Part shown: positions 1-7,552 of the stretch, in pieces
Layout: each line of letters starts with the position of its first letter
Numbering within the stretch: position 1 is the first letter of the stretch
Assembly: GCA_015065695.1 (NCBI GenBank)
Contig: SVPT01000008.1
Span: 1 to 40,944 of the forward strand
DNA from: Oscillospiraceae bacterium
GTDB lineage: Bacteria; Bacillota; Clostridia; Oscillospirales; Acutalibacteraceae
Direction of reading: 5' to 3'
DNA length: 40,944 nucleotides
Notes under the pieces: model-generated
Databases searched by the model: none
What the model saw: the letters and a program-made list of their open reading frames with translations, nothing else
What the model was told of the DNA's origin: nothing
Translations under genes and position numbers: made by a program

Positions 1-1541
1 GCGCGGGCGTAGGCCTTTTCGCTGTGGACGATGAAGGACAGTGCGTCCACCATCTCGCCGTTGAGCAGCATATCCAGCTTGACAAGGTCGGACTGCTGAT
101 ATTCCGCCACCTCATAGTCAAAGGAGGCGTAGCCGCGTGTGCGGCTCTTCAGTGCGTCAAAGAAGTCGTAGATTATTTCGTTGAGGGGCAGATGGTAGTG
201 AATATCCACTCGCTCAGGGGTGATGTAGTCCATGGAGATAAACACGCCGCGTCTGTCCTGGCACAGCTCCATGATGTTGCCGACGTAGGTGGAAGGAGAG
301 TAGATGTGCGCATCGCACATGGGCTCCTCTGCCATCTTTATGACCGACGGGTCGGGGTAGTTGGTGGGATTGTCGATGTACACCACTCTGTCATCGGTCA
401 GTGTAATGCGGTATATAACGCTGGGTGCGGTGGTGATAAGGTCGAGGTTGTATTCACGCTCCAGACGCTCCTGAATGATTTCCATGTGCAGCAGTCCCAG
501 GAAACCGCAGCGGAAGCCGAAGCCCAGTGCCACGGAGGTTTCAGGGTCGTAGGTCAGCGCGGCGTCATTCAGCTTGAGCTTGGCGAGTGCCTCACGCAGG
601 TCCTCGTACTTTGCGCCGTCAGCAGGATATACACCGCAGAATACCATGGGGTTTACCTGACGGTAGCCCTCTAGCGGCTGCTCGGCGGGGCGGCTTGCAA
701 GGGTGACTGTGTCACCCACCATTGCGTCGGAAACCGTCTTGATGGAGGCGGCGATATAACCGACATCACCTGCGCGGAGACAGTCGGCAGGCTCCAGCGA
801 GGTAGGACGCAGGCGACCCACCTCTACAACGGAGAAGCGTGCGCCTGTGCTCATCATCAGTATCTCGTCACCTGCGCGGAGAGTGCCCTCCTTGACGCGG
901 ATATATACGATAACGCCGCGGTAGGAGTCATAGTAGCTGTCGAATATCAGCGCGGAAAGAGGTGCGTCAGGGTCGCCTGTGGGTGCGGGCACCTCAGAAA
1001 CAATGGTTTCCAGCACTTGGTCGATGTTCAGTCCCACCTTCGCGGAAATGCGGGGAGCTTCCATGGCGGGTATGCCGATAACGTCCTCAATCTCGTGGGC
1101 GGTGCGGTCGGGGTCGGCGGAGGCGAGGTCAATCTTGTTTATGATGGGTACGATTTCCAGACCGGAATCCAGTGCCAGATAGGTGTTGGCAAGGGTCTGT
1201 GCCTCAATGCCCTGACTGGCATCAACCACCAGCAGCGCACCCTCGCAGGCAGCCAGCGAGCGGGAAACCTCGTAATTGAAGTCAACGTGACCCGGAGTGT
1301 CGATGAGATTGAATTCGTATTCCTGACCGTCAGCGGCGTTGTAGGTCAGCGTAACGGCACGGGCCTTGATGGTAATGCCGCGCTCACGCTCCAGCTCCAT
1401 GTTGTCCAGAAGCTGCTCCTCCATCTCGCGCTGGCTGACAGCGGAGGTGTTTTCCAGAATACGGTCGGCAAGTGTGCTCTTGCCGTGGTCGATATGTGCG
1501 ATTATACAGAAATTTCTTATGTTCTTCTGTGGTACTGACAA
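1..1541 (-). CDS. lepA: Elongation factor 4 (LepA), 3'-truncated by window edge; probable TTG start at 1539-1541
   Basis: Reverse-strand translation gives [29 protein letters not shown]...[17 protein letters not shown]...[38 protein letters not shown]..., the translational GTPase G1-G4 motifs with LepA-type continuation. An in-frame TGA lies just upstream and GGAG sits about 8 nt before the TTG. It is not in the ORF track. Confidence 0.95.
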   Translation of the reverse strand, partial: MSVPQKNIRNFCIIAHIDHGKSTLADRILENTSAVSQREMEEQLLDNMELERERGITIKARAVTLTYNAADGQEYEFNLIDTPGHVDFNYEVSRSLAACEGALLVVDASQGIEAQTLANTYLALDSGLEIVPIINKIDLASADPDRTAHEIEDVIGIPAMEAPRISAKVGLNIDQVLETIVSEVPAPTGDPDAPLSALIFDSYYDSYRGVIVYIRVKEGTLRAGDEILMMSTGARFSVVEVGRLRPTSLEPADCLRAGDVGYIAASIKTVSDAMVGDTVTLASRPAEQPLEGYRQVNPMVFCGVYPADGAKYEDLREALAKLKLNDAALTYDPETSVALGFGFRCGFLGLLHMEIIQERLEREYNLDLITTAPSVIYRITLTDDRVVYIDNPTNYPDPSVIKMAEEPMCDAHIYSPSTYVGNIMELCQDRRGVFISMDYITPERVDIHYHLPLNEIIYDFFDALKSRTRGYASFDYEVAEYQQSDLVKLDMLLNGEMVDALSFIVHSEKAYAR

Positions 1542-1587
1542 ATATATTCACTCCATTACATATACAGAATATCACGAATAATGCACG

Positions 1588-1614
1588 AAAGCGCGCTCTG
1601 AGCAAGCGCGCTTT
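1588..1614. terminator. Hairpin AAAGCGCGC-N9-GCGCGCTTT, possible terminator
   Basis: 9-bp perfect inverted repeat between the 270-aa gene and lepA; T-rich tract follows on the + side. Confidence 0.5.
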
Positions 1615-1639
1615 CTATTTTTGCAAAGCAGGGAATCAA

Positions 1640-2452
1640 TCAAAAATCATCGTCAAAGCCACTGTCTGCACCGGCAGTGTTCTGTGGTGCGGAATAATCG
1701 GCTCCTGCATTGTCAGAGGAGAAAAGGTCATCGCCGAGGTCGTCGTCCATTGCGTCGGCGGCGGCGTCCATAGCGCGGCTGTGCCGCTCGGCGGCATCTT
1801 CCGCTGCGCGGCGGGCTGCATTGGCTCGCTTGACGGCTGCGTTGGCACGCTGTGCCTTCTCTCTGGCAATTTCCGCAAGCTGAGAAACCTCACGGAAGGC
1901 CTGCTGCTGCTCGTATCCGTAGAGCTGCTGTGCCTTGTCCTTTGCGGAGTCAAGGTCGTTCTCCGCGGCGCGGGCCTCGGCAACGGCGTGGCGGGCAGCC
2001 TTTACAGCGCGCTCGGCGTTGTGCTCGGCTTCCTGTGCCTGCTTGCGCAGACGCTGCTCCTCAGCAAAAATCTCGTCGGGAGACATAGTCGCATAGCAGG
2101 GCTCCTCGGGGCGGGCGTAGTCCTCTTCGGGCTGCTCCTGCGGTGCCTCTGCACGGCGGTTGGCATTGCGCTCCGCAGCGTCCAGCGCATCGCTGTCGCC
2201 GTAGTGAATCATTCCGTCAACCTCTCTGCGGTCGGGGTCAAAGCCTGCCTCGCTGCCCTTGTTGGAAAGGAGAGTCCCAATGGCAAGGAAAAGACCGAAG
2301 AGAATGTCGGCAGCGGAAATGATGATAAACAGAAGAGGGTCACTGACCGTTCTGGTCTTGATCAAAAGGAAAATACCGACTGCTATAAGCAGAAGACCGA
2401 CAATAAGATTAAGTACAATAACGCCGGAGGATTTACGTTTAGTCATCGTCAA
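1640..2452 (-). CDS. Membrane protein: two N-terminal TM helices followed by a long Ala/Glu-rich coiled-coil region; function unknown
   Basis: 270-aa ORF; VIVLNLIVGLLLIAVGIFLLI and LLFIIISAADILFGLFLAIGTLL hydrophobic stretches, then heptad-like A/E/R/Q-rich sequence. Confidence 0.8.
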   Translation of the reverse strand: MTMTKRKSSGVIVLNLIVGLLLIAVGIFLLIKTRTVSDPLLFIIISAADILFGLFLAIGTLLSNKGSEAGFDPDRREVDGMIHYGDSDALDAAERNANRRAEAPQEQPEEDYARPEEPCYATMSPDEIFAEEQRLRKQAQEAEHNAERAVKAARHAVAEARAAENDLDSAKDKAQQLYGYEQQQAFREVSQLAEIAREKAQRANAAVKRANAARRAAEDAAERHSRAMDAAADAMDDDLGDDLFSSDNAGADYSAPQNTAGADSGFDDDF

Positions 2453-2478
2453 AACACCTCAAAGTAAATTCAGAGAAA

Positions 2479-3285
2479 TCAATATCGCTTCAGGCTGCGG
2501 TATTCATGGTCGGGCAGAAGACGCTTGCGGCGGTTGCCTCGGGTAACGCCGGTGTTGAATCTGCGCCTTGAGCCGGGATAAAGATTCATGCGGGGGGAGC
2601 GGTTTCGGAACATAACGGAAAGTATAACGCCGAAACCTGTAAGTATAATCGCCCAGCCGATGATGCCCATGATGATGCTGGCGGTATCGGTCTGCTTTTT
2701 CTGTGCTATGTACTGGGAAAGCTGACTGTCGTTGCTGGTGTAAAGGTCAATCTCCACATCAAGCGATGGGTCGATGGGCGCAGAGGTGACTGCTGTGTCG
2801 CCAACGGGTGCGGCAGCGGTGGTTGCGGCAGTGCCGACCACAAGATTGTACTTGGCGGTCTTGCCGCCAGCGGAGGCGGTTATAACAACTTCGCCGTCCT
2901 TAAGACCGTACACCTTGACGCAGGTGTTGCTCACCTTCTCGATGGAAGCAATGGAAGTGTTGGAGCAATTGAAAGAAGTGGCAACCGAACCGGGCATATC
3001 CTTGACAGTGATGTACAGGGAGGTGGACTTGCCAACGGCAACGCGCTTGCTGTTGGAGGTCTTGAAGGATATGGAGCCAAGGCTGTTGGTGGGGCTGGTG
3101 GAAATGACCAGCGTGGTGGTTGTGGTGGTTTTGGTGGTTTTGGCAGGGGTGGGGGCTGTTGCGGTGGTGCTTGAGGTAGTTACCGATTCCGCTGTAGTTG
3201 ATGAATTGGTCGCAAAGGCGGACATCGGAAACAAAACTGTAAGAAACAGCGCAAATACCACTGCGGAAAGGAATTTTGCTTTCAC
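2479..3285 (-). CDS. Secreted/membrane-anchored protein with signal peptide, Thr/Ser-rich linker, Ig-like (BIG2-type) domain and C-terminal TM
   Basis: MKAKFLSAVVFALFLTVLFPMSAFA signal; T/S-rich stretch; KRVAVGKSTSLYITVKDM...ASIEKVSNTCVKVYGLKDGEVVITASAGGKTAKYNLVV resembles BIG2; TM near the C terminus. Confidence 0.75.
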   Translation of the reverse strand: MKAKFLSAVVFALFLTVLFPMSAFATNSSTTAESVTTSSTTATAPTPAKTTKTTTTTTLVISTSPTNSLGSISFKTSNSKRVAVGKSTSLYITVKDMPGSVATSFNCSNTSIASIEKVSNTCVKVYGLKDGEVVITASAGGKTAKYNLVVGTAATTAAAPVGDTAVTSAPIDPSLDVEIDLYTSNDSQLSQYIAQKKQTDTASIIMGIIGWAIILTGFGVILSVMFRNRSPRMNLYPGSRRRFNTGVTRGNRRKRLLPDHEYRSLKRY

Positions 3286-3399
3286 CTGACGGTTTACCTC
3301 CTTGTGAAATCACATCAGCAGGGCAAAGAATGAAGTGGGTTTGCCAATGTAAACAGTGCTGTTTGTCAAGAAAACAGAAACACAGCATAAGTATTATCT

Positions 3400-3428
3400 A
3401 TTATACCATATAGAACCGATTATTGCAA
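3400..3428 (-). promoter_or_regulatory. Sigma70/SigA-type promoter for the 2479-3285 gene
   Basis: Minus strand TTGCAA-17 nt-TATAAT. Confidence 0.6.
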
Positions 3429-3492
3429 TATCTATAAACAGTTAAGCAAATGAAAATAATAGGGCAGACCGGTTAGATTTTCTTTAGCGATA

Positions 3493-3522
3493 TTGACACA
3501 GACAAAAGCTGCATGGTATTAT
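3493..3522 (+). promoter_or_regulatory. SigA-type promoter for radC
   Basis: TTGACA-18 nt-TATTAT about 45 nt upstream of the ATG at 3567. Confidence 0.6.
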
Positions 3523-3566
3523 TGAAATCGGCAGTTTTTTCATACTCGCGAAAGAGGTGTATTAGG

Positions 3567-4295
3567 ATGCGGCAGGGTGATGAAATAGAGCTGACGGCAC
3601 CGGACAAAGAGCAGGAAAATCAGCACAAGGATCACCGCCAGCGGGTGAGAAACAGGTTCAGAAAAGAAGGCCTGAAAAACTTCGAGCCGCATAATATTCT
3701 GGAGTTGCTGCTGTTTTTTGCCATTCCCCGCAAGGATACCAATGTGCTGGCGCATCAGCTTATCGACCGTTTCGGCAGTCTTTCAGAGGTGCTTAACGCA
3801 CCCGCAGAGCGCCTGATGGAGATAAAGGGAATATCGGAAAACGCGGCAACGCTGCTGACGCTGATACCCGAGCTGTCTCGTGCCTATGTGGAAGACCTGG
3901 GCAAACGTCAGCCCATATCCGGCGTAGTCAAAATAAAGGAGTACCTGTTCGACATTCTCCGCAGCGAGGTTTCGGAAAAGGTAATGCTTGTGTGTATGGA
4001 CAATCGCATGGATATGCTAAGTGCCGATATTATCAGCGAGGGCTCGGTGTCATTCTCAGTGGTTGATAAGCGCAGAATAATCGACATCTGCCTGCGGCAC
4101 AATGCAACCAAGGCGATTATAGCACATAACCACCCAAGAGGTCGGGCAATCCCCTCTCAGGCAGACAAAGAGATGACAATAGGTGTCAGACAGGCACTTA
4201 ATGCGTTGGACGTTGTGCTGGTTGACCATGTTATAGTGGCCACCGATGCCTGTTTGTCCATGGCAAACGATGACCGTTTCTCTGCGCTCTTCTGA
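3567..4295 (+). CDS. radC: RadC-family JAB domain protein
   Basis: HxHP...D motif region AIIAHNHPRGRAIPSQADKEMT plus N-terminal RadC helix-hairpin region (NVLAHQLIDRFGSLSEVLNAPAERLMEIKGISENAATLL). ATG 3567 preferred over the ORF-track start because it lies downstream of the promoter and of an aaagagg RBS. Confidence 0.9.
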   Translation: MRQGDEIELTAPDKEQENQHKDHRQRVRNRFRKEGLKNFEPHNILELLLFFAIPRKDTNVLAHQLIDRFGSLSEVLNAPAERLMEIKGISENAATLLTLIPELSRAYVEDLGKRQPISGVVKIKEYLFDILRSEVSEKVMLVCMDNRMDMLSADIISEGSVSFSVVDKRRIIDICLRHNATKAIIAHNHPRGRAIPSQADKEMTIGVRQALNALDVVLVDHVIVATDACLSMANDDRFSALF

Positions 4296-4405
4296 GAAAA
4301 TTTGTTTTATGTTGTTAGGATAAATGGAATCTTTGCAGAAGGATTCATTATGCCATCAAAGTAAGCAGCCTTACCATGCTGCCGGAATAAGGAAGATGAA
4401 GATTA

Positions 4406-5395
4406 ATGAAAATATTATTTACAAGTGTCGGTAGACGTGTTGAGCTCGTTCAAGCGTTTAGAAATGCAGCAACCGAGCTTAACTGTGGTCTGACCATTAT
4501 TGGCGCAGATATTGATGCCAGTGCTCCTGCACTGTATTTTTGTGATGAAGCACAAATTGTGTGCAGAATAAGTGATGCTGAGTATATCCCCATGCTTTTG
4601 AATATATGTAAAACGGAACAAGTGGATTGCCTGATACCAACCATTGACACCGATCTTTTATTGCTTGCGGAGAATAAGGGCTGCTTTGAAGCCATCGGAA
4701 CCAAGGTTTTGGTTTCATCAGTGGATAAGGTGAGATTATGCCGAGATAAAAACCTGACATCCGGTTACTTTGCATCAATCGGGTTAAATGCTCCCCAGCC
4801 TGTGGACAGCATAGCAAAGTTTGAGCTTGCAGCGCAGAATGGTACACATGGGTTTCCTGCTTTTATCAAACCTAAAGACGGAAGTTCAAGCATCGATGCC
4901 TACAAAGTAGAGAATATTGACGATTTGAGGCTCTATGCTGAAAAGATTAAGGACTATGTAATCCAGCCGTTTATTTGCGGCAGAGAGTATACAATTGACA
5001 TTTTTTGCGATTATGACGGTAATCCGGTGTATATTACCCCCAGAGAGCGTCTTGCTGTTCGTTCAGGAGAAGTGCTTAAAACACGGATAACGCAGAACGA
5101 TACCATGATTTCAGAAATGCACAGGCTAGTTGCTGATTACAAACCCTGCGGTCAGATTACTGTGCAGCTTATCTGCGATCAAGTTACAGGCGAAAATTTC
5201 TATATAGAAATCAACCCGCGCTTTGGCGGTGGTGCTCCGCTGAGCATCAAGGCGGGTGCAGACAGCGCAAAAGCCGTTTTGAGAATGCTGAACGGTGAGA
5301 AGCTGACCTATATTGAAAAGGCTGCTAGAGACGGAGCCATATACAGTCGGTTTGACCAGAGTGTATGTGTAAATGAGGGACAGGTAAGTGATTGA
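4406..5395 (+). CDS. ATP-grasp protein (carbamoyl-phosphate-synthase-large-subunit-like)
   Basis: MKILFTSVGRRVELVQAFRNAA...GADIDASAPALYFCD...PTIDTDLLLLA...FPAFIKPKDGSSSIDAYKV...QPFICGREYTIDIFCD...EINPRFGGGAPLSIKAGAD. Confidence 0.85.
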   Translation: MKILFTSVGRRVELVQAFRNAATELNCGLTIIGADIDASAPALYFCDEAQIVCRISDAEYIPMLLNICKTEQVDCLIPTIDTDLLLLAENKGCFEAIGTKVLVSSVDKVRLCRDKNLTSGYFASIGLNAPQPVDSIAKFELAAQNGTHGFPAFIKPKDGSSSIDAYKVENIDDLRLYAEKIKDYVIQPFICGREYTIDIFCDYDGNPVYITPRERLAVRSGEVLKTRITQNDTMISEMHRLVADYKPCGQITVQLICDQVTGENFYIEINPRFGGGAPLSIKAGADSAKAVLRMLNGEKLTYIEKAARDGAIYSRFDQSVCVNEGQVSD

Positions 5396-6023
5396 GATTT
5401 CGTCAATGCTACAAGTTGCACAGCATCTGCAGGGGCTAAAGGCTATCGTGTTCGATCTTGATGATACCTTGTACAGCGAAAAGGAATATGTGCGAAGCGG
5501 ATACAGAGCCATAGCAAAACAATTGCCGCAAGTCGAACAGATGGAGAAGAAGCTGTGGGCTGCGTTTGTTGATAAGAAATCAGCAATAGATGAGGTACTG
5601 ACAGCTGAGGGCATTTATAGTGATGAGCTTAAGCAGATGTGTTTGTATGTGTATCGTTTTCATCAGCCGGATATTCATCTCTACACCGGTGTTTCAGAGC
5701 TTTTGCAATCACTTCGTTCGGAAGGGTTCCTTCTGGGCATTATCACAGACGGCAGACCCGAAGGACAACGGGCCAAAATTGAGGCACTTGGGCTTGATGC
5801 ACTGGTGGATCACATTATTATAACTGATGAATTAGGCGGCATAGAGTACAGAAAACCGAACAGCATTGCATTTGTTCTAATGCAGGAGACTCTTGGCGTA
5901 GCCTTTGAAGAAATGTGCTACATAGGTGACAATATGGGCAAGGATTTTGTTGCGCCGGAAATGCTGAATATGAGAAGCATCTGGTTAAGAAATCCTGATG
6001 GTATTTATTATAACATTCGTTAA
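5388..6023 (+). CDS. HAD-superfamily hydrolase (YjjG/HAD-IA-like); GTG start overlapping the upstream gene
   Basis: AIVFDLDDTLYSEKEYVRSG, LGIITDGRPEGQRAKIEALGL, YIGDNMGKDFVAPEM HAD motifs I-IV. Confidence 0.85.
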   Translation: MIEISSMLQVAQHLQGLKAIVFDLDDTLYSEKEYVRSGYRAIAKQLPQVEQMEKKLWAAFVDKKSAIDEVLTAEGIYSDELKQMCLYVYRFHQPDIHLYTGVSELLQSLRSEGFLLGIITDGRPEGQRAKIEALGLDALVDHIIITDELGGIEYRKPNSIAFVLMQETLGVAFEEMCYIGDNMGKDFVAPEMLNMRSIWLRNPDGIYYNIR

Positions 6024-6038
6024 CTGATACTAAATATA

Positions 6039-6074
6039 AAAGCAGCGTGATCGGAGTGATTACGCTGCTTTTTT
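6039..6074 (+). terminator. Rho-independent terminator after the HAD gene
   Basis: AAAGCAGCGTGATCGGAGTGATTACGCTGCTTTTTT. Confidence 0.75.
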
Positions 6075-6123
6075 GATGTATAGGACAGTTGCTTGAGGTG
6101 TAGTGACGCAGTCGGAAAAAATT

Positions 6124-6156
6124 AAGCTCCCGTGAGCATCGGCTTCACGGGAGCTT
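6124..6156 (-). terminator. Terminator-like hairpin directly beyond the left tRNA-Cys fragment (probably the original tRNA-operon terminator)
   Basis: AAGCTCCCGTGA-N9-TCACGGGAGCTT; on the minus strand followed by AATTTTTTCC. Confidence 0.65.
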
Positions 6157-6208
6157 TGGAGGCGCCAACTAGATTTGAACTGGTGAATCGAGGTTTTGCA
6201 GACCTCTG
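6157..6208. repeat. att-like direct repeat: displaced 3' fragment of tRNA-Cys (anticodon arm to CCA end)
   Basis: 52 bp identical to 11691-11742 except T6170 vs C11704. Confidence 0.9.
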
Positions 6209-6259
6209 TGCATAAACAAAGCTAGAACTGATAAAAATCTACTAGTTGCTGTGAAATTA

Positions 6260-7360
6260 TCAGGTTTGCTTGCATAGCCAAAGAGCCGGTCTTACAGAAC
6301 CATGCTTACTATCGATAAAATAATAGTATTCAACGAAATCACCATTGCAATTGATTAGTGTGGCATGTTGATTATCGTATCCGGGAGAACGAAGCCACCA
6401 CCATGTCATATCGTATTCATCGTGGGAAAAGCTTCCGTTACCCAATGCGTAGTCGGTTGCTAGAGCGAGTCGATCTGTAACTACGCTTTCGCCTTCTAGA
6501 ATGCCTTTTTGATTTGAAAAATACTTTTTTACTTCATTAATGCTAAGGCAAAAAATCTGATCCTCTGTATTACCTCCGCCGTCTGTATCATCATGCCACG
6601 GGTTTTCTTGAGTTTCATTCTCAACTGTACATATATATGCTTGTTCTTCTGCGCTGAAGGCACTGTTCTTAAAGTCATCGTTGAGCCAGTGCCTTAACGA
6701 GCTGGTTTTCCATGTGGTATACTCCCGTGTTTCATTGTAACTGACACAATCTAGGCAGTATTCAGAAATAATCAAAATTTTGTTTGATTCGCAGTCGAGC
6801 ACTCGCCATTCAATTGCTTCACTGCCGTTAGAAAAGTCGTCATCCTGTTCATACGCGCCAAAAAGAATACAATCGTCAACGGAATACGACTTTGCAGGAT
6901 CATAGTAACTACATTTGGCGTTCTTGTAGGTTCGGTTCGTGGTGGGCTGAAGAGCCGCCTGTCCGGTTAAAGAGGAAGATGATACTTGTGTGCCCATGTT
7001 GGAATCATCATCCTGATGAATAGCCGGATTTTGACCTGCAAGACAAGATGAGTTTAATCCATTGCATGAATTGCTGATCAGCAGCACAGCAAGAGTTGCA
7101 GCCAATATAACTATTGTGCCTACGAGCAACCAAACGATATCTATCTTGATGTATCGGCGGGGGGGGCTGTTTTCGTATGACTGTGAAGAGGGTATATTGG
7201 CTGAATTATGCTGCTGGTTGGATTTGCGGGATTTAGCGGTGTTATGTGATTTTGTTTCAGCGCGGTTTCTTTCTTGCTCCTGCATCTCCAGTGTTTTGCC
7301 GCAGTTAGGACAAACACCGCTGACAAATTCAACGCCGCAGCGAGTACAAAACTTGATCAT
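6260..7360 (-). CDS. Zinc ribbon - TM - extracellular DUF6273-like domain protein
   Basis: N-terminal CTRCGVEFVSGVCPNCGK; TM IDIVWLLVGTIVILAATLAVLLIS; ectodomain with IEWRVLDCESNKILIISEYCLDC...WKTSSLRHWLNDDF...WWWLRSPGYDNQHATLI...GSVRPALWL. Confidence 0.85.
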   Translation of the reverse strand: MIKFCTRCGVEFVSGVCPNCGKTLEMQEQERNRAETKSHNTAKSRKSNQQHNSANIPSSQSYENSPPRRYIKIDIVWLLVGTIVILAATLAVLLISNSCNGLNSSCLAGQNPAIHQDDDSNMGTQVSSSSLTGQAALQPTTNRTYKNAKCSYYDPAKSYSVDDCILFGAYEQDDDFSNGSEAIEWRVLDCESNKILIISEYCLDCVSYNETREYTTWKTSSLRHWLNDDFKNSAFSAEEQAYICTVENETQENPWHDDTDGGGNTEDQIFCLSINEVKKYFSNQKGILEGESVVTDRLALATDYALGNGSFSHDEYDMTWWWLRSPGYDNQHATLINCNGDFVEYYYFIDSKHGSVRPALWLCKQT

Positions 7361-7552
7361 GATATGTCTCCTTGCATAATGCTTTTTCAGCTGATGGAAT
7401 GATTATAACTGATGAACAACCGGTCTTCAGAGATTGTTTCGCCATGTTGCTGCTAAATGAAATACAGGCGCCGATTCCTTATGGAGAGATATGCCTGACA
7501 TGGATTAATCTGCAATCTGCACGCTGCAATACAGCAAAGAGATTGCAATGAG

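Noticed and set aside
24-1538. + strand ORFs of 216 and 173 aa (24-674, 1017-1538)
   Set aside because: Antisense shadows of lepA.
1472-2467. 331-aa + strand ORF
   Set aside because: Antisense to the 270-aa membrane protein and the start of lepA; hydrophobic composition arises from the reverse of Ala/Glu-rich codons.
6157-6230. A second functional tRNA-Cys gene at the left repeat
   Set aside because: Homology stops at the anticodon-arm side; no D-arm or 5' acceptor strand follows and the T stem has a mismatch.
6260-7360. Complete diversity-generating retroelement
   Set aside because: No reverse transcriptase, accessory gene or template repeat visible in the window; retained only as a hypothesis to test.
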